The position numbers and the translations under genes are program-made. The notes beneath the pieces are model-generated. The model had not been told where the DNA came from. It searched no databases and saw nothing but the letters and a program-made list of their open reading frames with translations. Source: Mucilaginibacter pedocola (GTDB taxonomy: Bacteria > Bacteroidota > Bacteroidia > Sphingobacteriales > Sphingobacteriaceae). From it: a DNA stretch of 64,000 nucleotides. Position 1 is the stretch's first letter; every line of letters begins with the position of its first letter. Below, one piece after another: positions 17,801 to 26,207 of the stretch. The stretch spans positions 1-64,000 of the forward strand of contig NZ_MBTF01000011.1 in the NCBI RefSeq assembly GCF_002013915.1, written 5' to 3'.

Positions 17801-18017
17801 TACCGTTCACCTGCACCTCAACCGGCGTAGCTACAGTTTGCTCAACGGTAAGCGCATCGGCACCGGTATAGGTACCGGTTACCTGTACCGTAGGCGGGGT
17901 AATTTCGGGGTACTGCCCTATCGGCAGGCTCATTATCGATAGCACGCCCACAACTAATATCACCAATGATATTACAATGGCGGTTACGGGTCGTTTTATA
18001 AAAACATCTGCGATCAT
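14838..18017 (-). CDS. RND efflux pump, inner membrane transporter (AcrB/HAE1 type)
   Basis: 1059-residue proton-driven exporter of drugs or other hydrophobic compounds. The N-terminus MIADVFIKRPV is the standard HAE1 start. Twelve membrane helices and two large periplasmic loops are apparent. The proton-relay acids are in GIVVDDAIVVVE and the paired lysine in LAAKNAILIVEFAKE. It is the last gene of a TolC-adaptor-RND operon, and 55 bases separate it from the adaptor gene. No regulator gene is adjacent, so control lies elsewhere. Confidence 0.96.
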   Translation of the reverse strand: MIADVFIKRPVTAIVISLVILVVGVLSIMSLPIGQYPEITPPTVQVTGTYTGADALTVEQTVATPVEVQVNGTPGMTYLQSNSTGNGAMSMTVNFEVGTDINIAALDVQNRVGIAQPTLPQEVQRLGLVVRKRNPSILMLVAMYSPKGTHDVTFTDNYTNVFIKDALLRTKGVGDVFTRADDFSMRVWLKPDKLAALNMTAADVTAALQEQNAQVAAGTVGATPQMKGQTFEYSVLVKGRLTAISEFENIVVKTQPVTGSVVHLKDVARVELGKFNYAGNSFVDGKRASYLLIYQAPGSNAIETADNVVKTMTELKKTFPQDIDFVVPFESVTVVKVSLDEVIETLVIALALVIIVVFLFLQNWRTTLIPVLAIPVSIVGTFIFFIPLGFTINTLTLFGFVLAIGIVVDDAIVVVEAVQHYMDEKGMSPKDATHQAMKDISAPVIAIALILAAVFVPVGFVPGIVGRLYQQFAITIAISVLISAFVALSLTPALCTILLRPHKIDEKSTGLNKFFFKFNQWFDRVTGRYRNTVDKGIKNSKFVIIILVCVIIGTVFLFRGKPAGFIPLEDEGRIYVTYDLPEGSSTERTVAVLHEMMDELKTVPAINHYAALGGLNAVNFATKSNSATIFVQLKPWEHRKDKQDQLQGVIATITKKLSRFKEANVVVISPPAIPGLGNTGGFSFILQEREAGGDIKNFEKVLNNFLGAVNKRPEIARAFSFFGAHTPAYQLTIDREKAKKLGVAISDVNNALQTYMGSAYINDFTIYGRNFRVVSQADTNYRTNIQNIGQYFVRNSSGGMVPLSTLTSYKMIENAPLISHYNLFRSAEINGATKPGFSSGDAIKALQEVAAQTLPQGYGYEFSGLSREELLSGSKTIYIFALSIGFVFLFLAALYESWSVPFSVLLAVPLGAFGAILFLSFKDTLTNNVYAQIGLITLIGLAAKNAILIVEFAKERVDRGVELEKATLEAVRLRLRPIIMTSLAFILGVLPLLFASGAGAESRKTIGYTVFGGMLTATTLAIFIVPVLFYIITKFAYGKEKLAELEKNYVPDPNEDSDH

Positions 18018-18072
18018 GCTGTATTTCTTTAGCTTTAGCGGGATGTAACTCCCTTATTTGCTTTAAGTATTT

Positions 18073-19251
18073 CTATTTTTTAGGTGCTGCACCGGCCGCA
18101 GGGGCTGCTGCACCCTGTGTTACCTTGCCACCATCGCGCAAGCGTTGGAAACCTTCGCTTATCACTTTATCGCCTTCTTTCAGGCCTTCCATTACTACGA
18201 TATTGCTTTGTACACGTGGGCCCAGTTTCACTTTCACCTGGTGGCCAAGGGTGTCGCGGCGGTCTTTCACGCTCTTGTCTTCAGCGGTATCTTTCACGGT
18301 AGTATCGCGGGCCACAAATACGAAGAACTCGCCCATTTGCTCTGTAACGGCTTTATAAGGTATTTGCACGCGCTCGCCCGAGTTATCGTTAAGTACCTGT
18401 AATACGGCGCTCATGCCATCTTTCAGTACATCTTTCTCGTTGGGGAACTGTATCCTTACTTTAATACTACCTGTTTGGTTGTTCACCCCGCGGTCAATAG
18501 CGAATACCTTTCCGGTTTTATCATAAGTGGTACCGTCAGACAGGGTAAGCCTGAAGGTGGTATCGGCACTGTGCTGCTGCAGTTTGTAAAAACGCTCAAT
18601 GTCCTGCTCGTTTATTACTACATCTACGCCTATCGGGTTACCCGTTGATATCGTATTTAATAAGGTAGTACCCGGCGACACTTGCGCACCCAATTTAACC
18701 TGCGATATACCAATGCGGCCGGTAAACGGCGCACGTATAGTAGCGAAGGAAAGGTCGGTAGCGGCCGAAGCTAAACCTGCTTTGGCAACAGCCAACTGTG
18801 CGTTAGCGGTTTCAAAGGTAGCAGCGGCCTGGTCTACAGTTTGGCGGGCCACAGCATCGTTCTTCAGCAGCATATTATAACGGTCGATATCTTTTTGGGC
18901 TTTTACCAGGTTTGCTTTGGCGCTAAGCACATTAGCGTTTGCCTGATCGTAAGCGGCCTGGTATTTACGGCGGTCTATCTCGTAAAGCGGTGCGCCTTTT
19001 GTAACTACATCACCTTCCTTAAAAAATATACCGGTTACATAGCCCGCCACCTGGCTGCGCAATTCCACTGCGTTAAGTGCGGTTACTATACCCTGGTATT
19101 TATCGTAATAAAGAGCTTCGGCTTTTTTAGCCTCCACAATATTAACGGGAGTGGGCGGCATGGCCGGGGCACCTCCTTTGTTGCTACCACCGCAAGCAGC
19201 AAGGCTTAAAACACCTACCGCTGCCAAAAAAGATATATATCTGTTCTTCAT
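18073..19251 (-). CDS. RND efflux periplasmic adaptor (MFP family)
   Basis: 392 residues. Lipobox LSLAACGGS near residue 20 makes it a lipoprotein. It has the adaptor architecture: a split lipoyl domain (RSQVAGYVTGIFFKEGD and ATIRAPFTGRIGIS), an alpha-hairpin (about 110-165), a beta-barrel, and a membrane-proximal domain. The C-terminus is an alanine/proline-rich tail (AAAPAAGAAPKK). It bridges the RND transporter and the TolC-like channel encoded on either side; 6 bases separate it from the TolC gene. Confidence 0.95.
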   Translation of the reverse strand: MKNRYISFLAAVGVLSLAACGGSNKGGAPAMPPTPVNIVEAKKAEALYYDKYQGIVTALNAVELRSQVAGYVTGIFFKEGDVVTKGAPLYEIDRRKYQAAYDQANANVLSAKANLVKAQKDIDRYNMLLKNDAVARQTVDQAAATFETANAQLAVAKAGLASAATDLSFATIRAPFTGRIGISQVKLGAQVSPGTTLLNTISTGNPIGVDVVINEQDIERFYKLQQHSADTTFRLTLSDGTTYDKTGKVFAIDRGVNNQTGSIKVRIQFPNEKDVLKDGMSAVLQVLNDNSGERVQIPYKAVTEQMGEFFVFVARDTTVKDTAEDKSVKDRRDTLGHQVKVKLGPRVQSNIVVMEGLKEGDKVISEGFQRLRDGGKVTQGAAAPAAGAAPKK

Positions 19252-19257
19252 ATGCTG

Positions 19258-20643
19258 TTATTGTTCGGCCGTTAAAGTGCCCAAAGCACGTTGCAGGTCT
19301 ATTTTGCTTGATAAAAGTTGGAAAAGCGCGTTATAATAATTCAGTTCGGCCGTGCGCAGGTCCGACTGTGCTACAATTACATCAAGGTATACCTTAATAC
19401 CTTCGCGGTATTGCAGGTCAACCACCTTATATACATCGCGCGCAAGCTGCACGTTCTCGGTAAGGGCCTGCCAGTTGGCATAGTTACTTTTGTAGGCGGC
19501 CAATGCCTGGGTGTATTCGGTACTGATGCTGTTGCGGGTGTTCTCCAGGTCCAGGTCGGTACGTTTTACCTGCAGGCGCGATTTGCTCAGGTTGGCCAAC
19601 CGCTTGCCACCCGTAAAAATAGGAATGGTTAAGTTTAGCCCTACGTATGACGTTGGGAAAGATTTACTATAAAGATCGCTATAGTTATTGGCGAAATAGC
19701 CAAGGCTGTAAGAGCCTACTGCCGATAGCGACGGCAAAAAGCCCCATTTATAATAAGATACATTCAGGCTCTGCAGATTGCGGGAGGTTTCTAACAGGCG
19801 GTACTCGATACGGTTGCTGTAGTTAACCATCTCGTTAGTATCGGCCATGGCCTGCGTTTGCAGGGCAGCCGAGTCGTAAGCAAGTATAATGCGCCTCTCG
19901 GGGTTAAAGCCAATTACCTGTTTAAGGTATGATGTTTTGCTTTTGATAGCCTCAAGCGTAGCTTTTTGAGAAGCTAAGCCATTATTAAGGGCGATGGTTG
20001 CCTGCTTGTAGTCGGTTTTATCAACCACGCCCGCATCATAGCGCGATTTGGCATCCTTTAAACTACGGCGCAAACGGGCAATATCCTGGCCTAAAATATC
20101 CAGCTGGCGTTGGGATAATAATACATCGTAAAAAGCCTTGCTTACGTCGCTTGTAAGATCGATCTTGCTGCTCTCGGTATTCTGCTTATAATAAAGGCGC
20201 GAATATTTTGACGCCTTTGAAGCCAGCAATACATCATTATTTACCAATACCTGGCTGGCCGATACGCCTAATGTAGATGTGTTTTTAGCCACGGCCAGGC
20301 TTTGTGTTGACGAACCTGTGCCTGTGCCGGTACCTGTACCAGTTCCCGTACCAGTACCGGTAGTTGCACCTCCAAATAAGTTAGCGCGCTGAAAATAGTG
20401 TTGTATACTATTAGAACTGTTTACCTGCGGCAACCACGACGAAAGGCTGATGCGGATATCATCTTCATTAATGCTTTCATCAATATAGGCTTGTTTCAGT
20501 TTGGGCTGATTTTTGATAGCGTAATCAATGCTCTGTTTTAAAGTTAGCGTTGCCACCGTAGTATCGGCCGGAGTTTGCGCGAGTAGCAGGACAGGAAAAA
20601 AAAGTATTACAGTAATAATGTATAAACCGCGGAGTTTTTTCAT
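19258..20643 (-). CDS. TolC-family outer membrane efflux protein
   Basis: 461 residues with a signal peptide ending at LLLAQTPAD. Two OEP repeats of long helices and short barrel strands form the trimeric outer membrane duct of the efflux pump. It is the first gene of the operon. The surface segment at about residues 93-112 is an unusual Gly-Thr dipeptide run encoded by hexanucleotide repeats (20314-20365), which could vary in length. Its promoter probably lies in the 340-base divergent spacer shared with the sphingolipid cluster. Confidence 0.93.
   Translation of the reverse strand: MKKLRGLYIITVILFFPVLLLAQTPADTTVATLTLKQSIDYAIKNQPKLKQAYIDESINEDDIRISLSSWLPQVNSSNSIQHYFQRANLFGGATTGTGTGTGTGTGTGTGSSTQSLAVAKNTSTLGVSASQVLVNNDVLLASKASKYSRLYYKQNTESSKIDLTSDVSKAFYDVLLSQRQLDILGQDIARLRRSLKDAKSRYDAGVVDKTDYKQATIALNNGLASQKATLEAIKSKTSYLKQVIGFNPERRIILAYDSAALQTQAMADTNEMVNYSNRIEYRLLETSRNLQSLNVSYYKWGFLPSLSAVGSYSLGYFANNYSDLYSKSFPTSYVGLNLTIPIFTGGKRLANLSKSRLQVKRTDLDLENTRNSISTEYTQALAAYKSNYANWQALTENVQLARDVYKVVDLQYREGIKVYLDVIVAQSDLRTAELNYYNALFQLLSSKIDLQRALGTLTAEQ
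20314..20365 (-). repeat. Hexanucleotide microsatellite inside the TolC-like gene
   Basis: About eight imperfect copies of GGTACT/GGTACC (minus strand) encode Thr-Gly dipeptides. The reading frame is preserved by whole-unit changes, so slippage would alter loop length without breaking the protein. Confidence 0.7.
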
Positions 20644-20984
20644 AAAATTGTTGTGCGATACTGGAACAAACCCGATGTAGAAAGGTTCGTTTTACGTTGC
20701 GATAAATTTAGTAGGGGTTCACGAAGATGACATATTTATAAAGAATTTTAAAATTCACAACAAAAAATTTACTTAAATAAGATAATACTTATCGTTGTGG
20801 CAGTTTTTCAGGTTTTCTTTTACATTTTACAAAATTTTGGCTTTGTTTCAATAAAAATTTAATTAATTTGCCTTATGATTGTAAATTGTGCTTTATTAAG
20901 AGAATGTGAAAAAATTTACACTTTCGAAGCACGAGGTAAGATTATTCATGGTATTTTTACAGAAAATTAAAGAAGTGTTAATAA
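20644..20984. promoter_or_regulatory. Divergent promoter region between efflux operon and sphingolipid cluster
   Basis: 341 AT-rich non-coding bases. Toward the efflux genes, TAAATTTA (20703-20710) approximates TAnnTTTG. Toward the serine palmitoyltransferase gene, the sequence around 20840-20872 has a CTTTG followed about 17 bases later by TTAATTTG, a near match to the Bacteroidota -33/-7 pair. This would give a 5' leader of roughly 100 bases. No structured RNA is evident. Confidence 0.4.
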
Positions 20985-22187
<1,203 letters not shown>

Positions 22188-22306
22188 TACCACGGTTGTG
22201 ACAACACGACATAACACACCAAAATTATAAATAATACCACAACGCCGGTTCAATTTGCCCCCAGCATTTGAATCGGCATTTGTTTTTAAGCCCCCCTTAA
22301 AACACC

Positions 22307-23425
22307 ATGAAAAGAATTGTTTCGGTAAGCTCTAAAAAAGAACTGGCCTCGTTTATTGATTTCCCGCACGAGTTGCATAAGAACGATCCGTATTACGTAC
22401 CGGAGCTTTTTATCGCTCAGCGTGATATTTTAACTACCCACCCTTTTCACAAACATTCGTCGCTGCAAACCTTTTTGGCGTACGATGGCGATAAGATAGT
22501 GGGGCGTATTGCGGCAATCCAAAACAACAACCACAACAAATTCAACAACAGTAACGATGGCTTCTTTGGCTTTTTCGATTGCGAAAACAACCAGGAAACT
22601 GCCAACCTGCTTTTAGAAACAGCGGTTAATTGGCTTAAAGAACGAGGACTGGAAACTATTGTTGGCCCGGTAAACCCGTCAACCAACGAAACCTGCGGCC
22701 TGCTGGTAAAAGGCTTCGATAGTTCGCCCATGGTGATGATGACCTACAACCCGGAGTATTATATTACCCTGCTGGAGAACTTCGGCTTTAAAAAACAAAC
22801 CGACCTGCTGGCCTGGCACTGGGATGCGCAGAACTACAACGATAAATCGTTACAGATGCTGGATAGGCTGAAAGAACGCCTTACACGCAACAGCGGCATC
22901 ACTATCCGCAAAATAAACCTTAAGAAGTTTAAAGAAGAGGCCGATGCCCTGCGCGATGTATATAATAAGGCATGGGATAAAAACCTGGGCTTCTTCCCCA
23001 TGACCAACGAGGAATTTGACTACACCGCCAAGGACCTGAAAATGATCCTCGACCCCGACTTTGCCTTAGTGGCCGAGCAGGATGGTAAAATAGTAGGTTT
23101 TGGCGTAGCTATACCAGATATTAACCAGATACTGAAAACCATTAAAAAAGGCCGCTTATTGCCTACAGGTATCTTTAAACTATTACTAAACAAAAGTAAA
23201 ATACAGGGCATACGCATTATGTTGCTGGGCGTAATAGAGGGCTACCGTAAACTGGGTATTGAGGCTTGCTTATATGGCTCTATAATAAAAGAGTACCGCC
23301 GCAAAAACCTGAAATACGCCGAAGCCAGCTGGACTTTAGAGAAAAACGACATGGTGAACCGTGCTATTGAAGCTATTGGCGGCGAACAGTATAAAACATA
23401 CAGGATATACGAAAAGAAAATATGA
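22307..23425 (+). CDS. GNAT-type acyltransferase, candidate bacterial ceramide synthase
   Basis: 372 residues with a GNAT fold in two parts: an N-terminal segment with FPHELHKNDPYYVPEL and GRIAAIQ, and a C-terminal segment with VGFGVAIPD and a final LEKNDMVNRAIEAIGG helix. Bacterial ceramide synthases described in Caulobacter are unusually long GNAT-like proteins encoded with serine palmitoyltransferase and an SDR reductase. Length, fold and gene order match here. The likely reaction is N-acylation of (3-oxo)sphinganine. The evidence is context plus fold, not a diagnostic motif. It overlaps the next gene by 4 bases (ATGA), so the two are translationally coupled. Confidence 0.75.
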   Translation: MKRIVSVSSKKELASFIDFPHELHKNDPYYVPELFIAQRDILTTHPFHKHSSLQTFLAYDGDKIVGRIAAIQNNNHNKFNNSNDGFFGFFDCENNQETANLLLETAVNWLKERGLETIVGPVNPSTNETCGLLVKGFDSSPMVMMTYNPEYYITLLENFGFKKQTDLLAWHWDAQNYNDKSLQMLDRLKERLTRNSGITIRKINLKKFKEEADALRDVYNKAWDKNLGFFPMTNEEFDYTAKDLKMILDPDFALVAEQDGKIVGFGVAIPDINQILKTIKKGRLLPTGIFKLLLNKSKIQGIRIMLLGVIEGYRKLGIEACLYGSIIKEYRRKNLKYAEASWTLEKNDMVNRAIEAIGGEQYKTYRIYEKKI

Positions 23426-24402
23426 GGGAACGGGTTTTAATAACCGGTGCGAGTGGGTTTGTAGGGTATCATATTATAGCGGAAGCGCTTAAACACAATT
23501 TGGAGGTATACGCCGCTGTGCGCAAGGCCAGCAATACCGACCACCTGAGGCAATTCAACATCCAGTACACGCACCTGCGGTATAACGATGTAGAAGGGCT
23601 CATCAAAGAAATAAAAGAAAAACAGTACGACTATATTATACACTTGGCGGGCGTAAATAACGGCCGCTCGCAAAAGGAGTACGTAACCGTAAACACTTAC
23701 TTCGCCTACAATTTGGCCAAAGCGGCCGAAGAATGCGGCGTAAAAAAGTTTATACAAATGAGCAGCCTGGCCGCTATAGGGCCTTTAAAAAGCCTTAACG
23801 GGCTGCTAACCGAAGGCACCGCCCCCGCCCCGGTTAATACCTTTGGCAAAAGCAAATTGGCAGCCGAAAAAAAGATAGCTACGCTTACAAAGCTTAACTA
23901 TACCATTTTAAGGCCGGCGGCTGTTTACGGTCCGCGCGATAAAGGCTTTTTTTTATTTATTAAACAAATGGCCAAAGGGCTGGAGCCCTACGCAGGTGAA
24001 GCAGAGCAGAAACGAAGCGTGCTTTTTGCACCGGATCTGGCAGTGGCAACCATTAATGCGCTGCATGCCCCGCCACAAAGCAGCTACAATTTATCCGACG
24101 GAAATTTTTACAACCGTTACGAATTAGGCGACCTTGTTAAGGAATTATTAAAATTACGTGTATATAAAATTCATTTTCCTGTAAACTTTGTAAAAATAAT
24201 TGCAGCTTTGAACGGAAAATTGAGTTCTTTGCGCGGCAAGGCAACAACGGTTAATACCGACAAAATAGCCGAGCTTACCGCGAAAAACTGGCACTGCGAT
24301 ATTGCCAAAGCACAAGCCGAAATTGGTTTTTACCCGCGCCACAACCTGCCGGCGGGCCTAAGCCTCACCCTTGCCTGGTATAAAGAAAATAACTGGCTTT
24401 AA
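23422..24402 (+). CDS. Extended SDR reductase, candidate CerR, with atypical active site
   Basis: 326-residue NAD(P)-binding Rossmann protein. The cofactor motif is G9-x2-G12-x2-G15 (ITGASGFVG), followed by YIIHLAGVNN and the SSLAAIGP serine region. The usual catalytic YxxxK of extended SDRs is here F141-G-K-S-K145 (codon TTT at 23842-23844), so the tyrosine is phenylalanine. CerR-type enzymes reduce the 3-oxo group of the sphingoid or ceramide intermediate; the position after SPT and the GNAT gene supports this. The Y-to-F change means activity must rely on another residue, or is impaired. Confidence 0.78.
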   Translation: MRERVLITGASGFVGYHIIAEALKHNLEVYAAVRKASNTDHLRQFNIQYTHLRYNDVEGLIKEIKEKQYDYIIHLAGVNNGRSQKEYVTVNTYFAYNLAKAAEECGVKKFIQMSSLAAIGPLKSLNGLLTEGTAPAPVNTFGKSKLAAEKKIATLTKLNYTILRPAAVYGPRDKGFFLFIKQMAKGLEPYAGEAEQKRSVLFAPDLAVATINALHAPPQSSYNLSDGNFYNRYELGDLVKELLKLRVYKIHFPVNFVKIIAALNGKLSSLRGKATTVNTDKIAELTAKNWHCDIAKAQAEIGFYPRHNLPAGLSLTLAWYKENNWL

Positions 24403-24506
24403 GCCTTATTTTATAACAATTAAACAAACACAGTAGAGCATTGCGGCCTACGCTTAACACAATAAAACCGCAGCGCTTTATTATTGATCTTAAACAAACA
24501 GTACAA

Positions 24507-25829
24507 ATGAAAATCGACATCAAACCCGCCACCGGGAAGCTTGGTATCTTAATTCCGGGCTTGGGTGCGGTAGCTACAACCCTTATCGCCGGCGTTGAGG
24601 CCGTAAAAAAAGGTATTTCTCAGCCTGTGGGCTCACTTACACAAATGGGAAGCATCCGTTTAGGAAAAAGAACTGAAAACCGCCATCCAAAAATTAAAGA
24701 TTTTGTGCCTTTGGCCAAATTGGAAGACATTGTTTTTGGTGGTTGGGACGTATATGAAGATAACGTTTACGAAGCTGCCATGAACGCTAAAGTGTTAGAG
24801 GCATCTTTACTGAACGAAGTACGCGAGGGCCTGGAAGCGATAAAACCGATGAAAGCCGCTTTCGACAAAAACTACGCTAAAAACCTTGATGGTACACACG
24901 TAAAAACCGGTACCCGTTACGAGCTTGCACAGCAGGTTATGGAAGATATCAAAAACTTCCAGGCCGATAACGGTTTAGATCGCGTTGTATTAGTATGGTG
25001 CGGTTCTACCGAGGTTTACTTCGAAGGTTCGGAGATACACGAAACCCTTGCTGCTTTTGAGCAGGCTTTGGTTGACGACGACAAACGCATTGCCCCAAGT
25101 ATGATCTACGCTTATGCAGCGTTGAAACTTGGCGTGCCTTTCGCTAACGGCGCTCCTAACTTAACTGTTGATATCCCTGCAATGATAGAGTTGGCTAAAT
25201 TAACCAACACTCCTATTGCCGGTAAAGACTTTAAAACAGGCCAAACTTTAATGAAAACCGTTTTGGCTCCGGGCCTTGCTGCACGTAGCCTGGGTGTACA
25301 CGGCTGGTTCTCTACCAACATTTTGGGTAACCGCGATGGTTTGGTATTGGATGATCCGGATAACTTTAAAACTAAAGAGGTTTCTAAACTTGGTGTATTG
25401 GAAGACATCCTGCGCCCTGAAGAAAACCCTGAGTTATACGGCGAGATCTTCCACAAGATCCGTATCAACTACTACCCTCCTCACGGCGATAACAAAGAAA
25501 GCTGGGATAACATCGACATTTTTGGCTGGTTAGGCTACAAAATGCAGATCAAGATCAATTTCCTTTGCCGCGACTCTATCCTGGCTGCCCCTATTGCTTT
25601 AGACCTTGCTATCTTCTGCGATATGGCTAAACGTGCCGGCATGAGCGGTATACAAGAGTGGTTATCGTTCTACCTGAAATCGCCGCAAACTGCGCCGGGC
25701 CTTCATGCAGAGAACGATATCTTCAAACAATTAATTAAGTTGGAGAACACCCTGCGTTACTTAATGGGCGAAGACCTGATCACCCACCTGGGCTTAGATT
25801 ACTATGATGATATGTTTGCCGGTGCATAA
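24507..25829 (+). CDS. ino1: myo-Inositol-1-phosphate synthase
   Basis: 440 residues. It converts glucose 6-phosphate to L-myo-inositol 3-phosphate (also called 1D-myo-inositol 3-phosphate), using NAD as catalytic cofactor. N-terminal Rossmann motif LGILIPGLGAVATTL, then GWDVYEDNVYEAA, VLVWCGSTE, NGAPNLTVDIPA, GKDFKTGQT and the C-terminal IFGWLGYKMQIKINFLCRDS catalytic core. The ATG at 24507 is preferred over the in-frame TTG at 24441 because the family begins about 8 residues before the Rossmann motif. It supplies the inositol head group for the downstream lipid enzymes. A perfect-palindrome terminator follows. Confidence 0.95.
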   Translation: MKIDIKPATGKLGILIPGLGAVATTLIAGVEAVKKGISQPVGSLTQMGSIRLGKRTENRHPKIKDFVPLAKLEDIVFGGWDVYEDNVYEAAMNAKVLEASLLNEVREGLEAIKPMKAAFDKNYAKNLDGTHVKTGTRYELAQQVMEDIKNFQADNGLDRVVLVWCGSTEVYFEGSEIHETLAAFEQALVDDDKRIAPSMIYAYAALKLGVPFANGAPNLTVDIPAMIELAKLTNTPIAGKDFKTGQTLMKTVLAPGLAARSLGVHGWFSTNILGNRDGLVLDDPDNFKTKEVSKLGVLEDILRPEENPELYGEIFHKIRINYYPPHGDNKESWDNIDIFGWLGYKMQIKINFLCRDSILAAPIALDLAIFCDMAKRAGMSGIQEWLSFYLKSPQTAPGLHAENDIFKQLIKLENTLRYLMGEDLITHLGLDYYDDMFAGA

Positions 25830-25852
25830 CCGTTAAATATCAGCCTTTAAAA

Positions 25853-25887
25853 ACAGGCCACGCAAATTTGCGTGGCCTGTTTTTTTA
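25853..25887 (+). terminator. Intrinsic terminator after the inositol-phosphate synthase
   Basis: A 28-base perfect palindrome (half-site ACAGGCCACGCAAA) is followed directly by seven T. It splits the lipid cluster into at least two transcripts: SPT to inositol-phosphate synthase, and DUF5686 onward. Confidence 0.9.
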
Positions 25888-26207
25888 TTATACTTTTACA
25901 CTACTGTAATTAATAAACAAAACACCCACCTCCCCCGGTTATTTGTTAATGTAGCAACTATTGGCACAGTTTTTTGCGTAAGTAGTAACAATTGCAGGGT
26001 TAAACTATCTAATTTATCCGCTTGATACAAGGGGCTAAATTTGCAGCCACGGTGCAATAGCGGGGCCATAAAGCACGCTTGCAGGCACGGCTGCTTTGGG
26101 GGAATAAGCCGTTTAATTATTGATATTTGACTTTTTGACCACAATAGTCTGTAGGGATTTTTTTTTACCTTTGGCCGTTGTAATTTGAGCAACAGTATAG
26201 TTTATAA
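25888..26207. other. Intergenic spacer with a GC-rich stem and a promoter-like element
   Basis: 320 non-coding bases. TAAATTTG (26036-26043) is an exact -7 match on the plus strand and may start the second transcript of the lipid cluster. It is followed by a GC-rich stretch in which GCAGCC (26043-26048) pairs with GGCTGC (26088-26093). This could be a structured leader, but no known riboswitch is recognised. Confidence 0.4.

Noticed and set aside
24441..24506. TTG at 24441 as the inositol-phosphate synthase start
   Set aside because: The extra 22 residues have no family counterpart, and the ATG at 24507 precedes the Rossmann motif by the usual distance.
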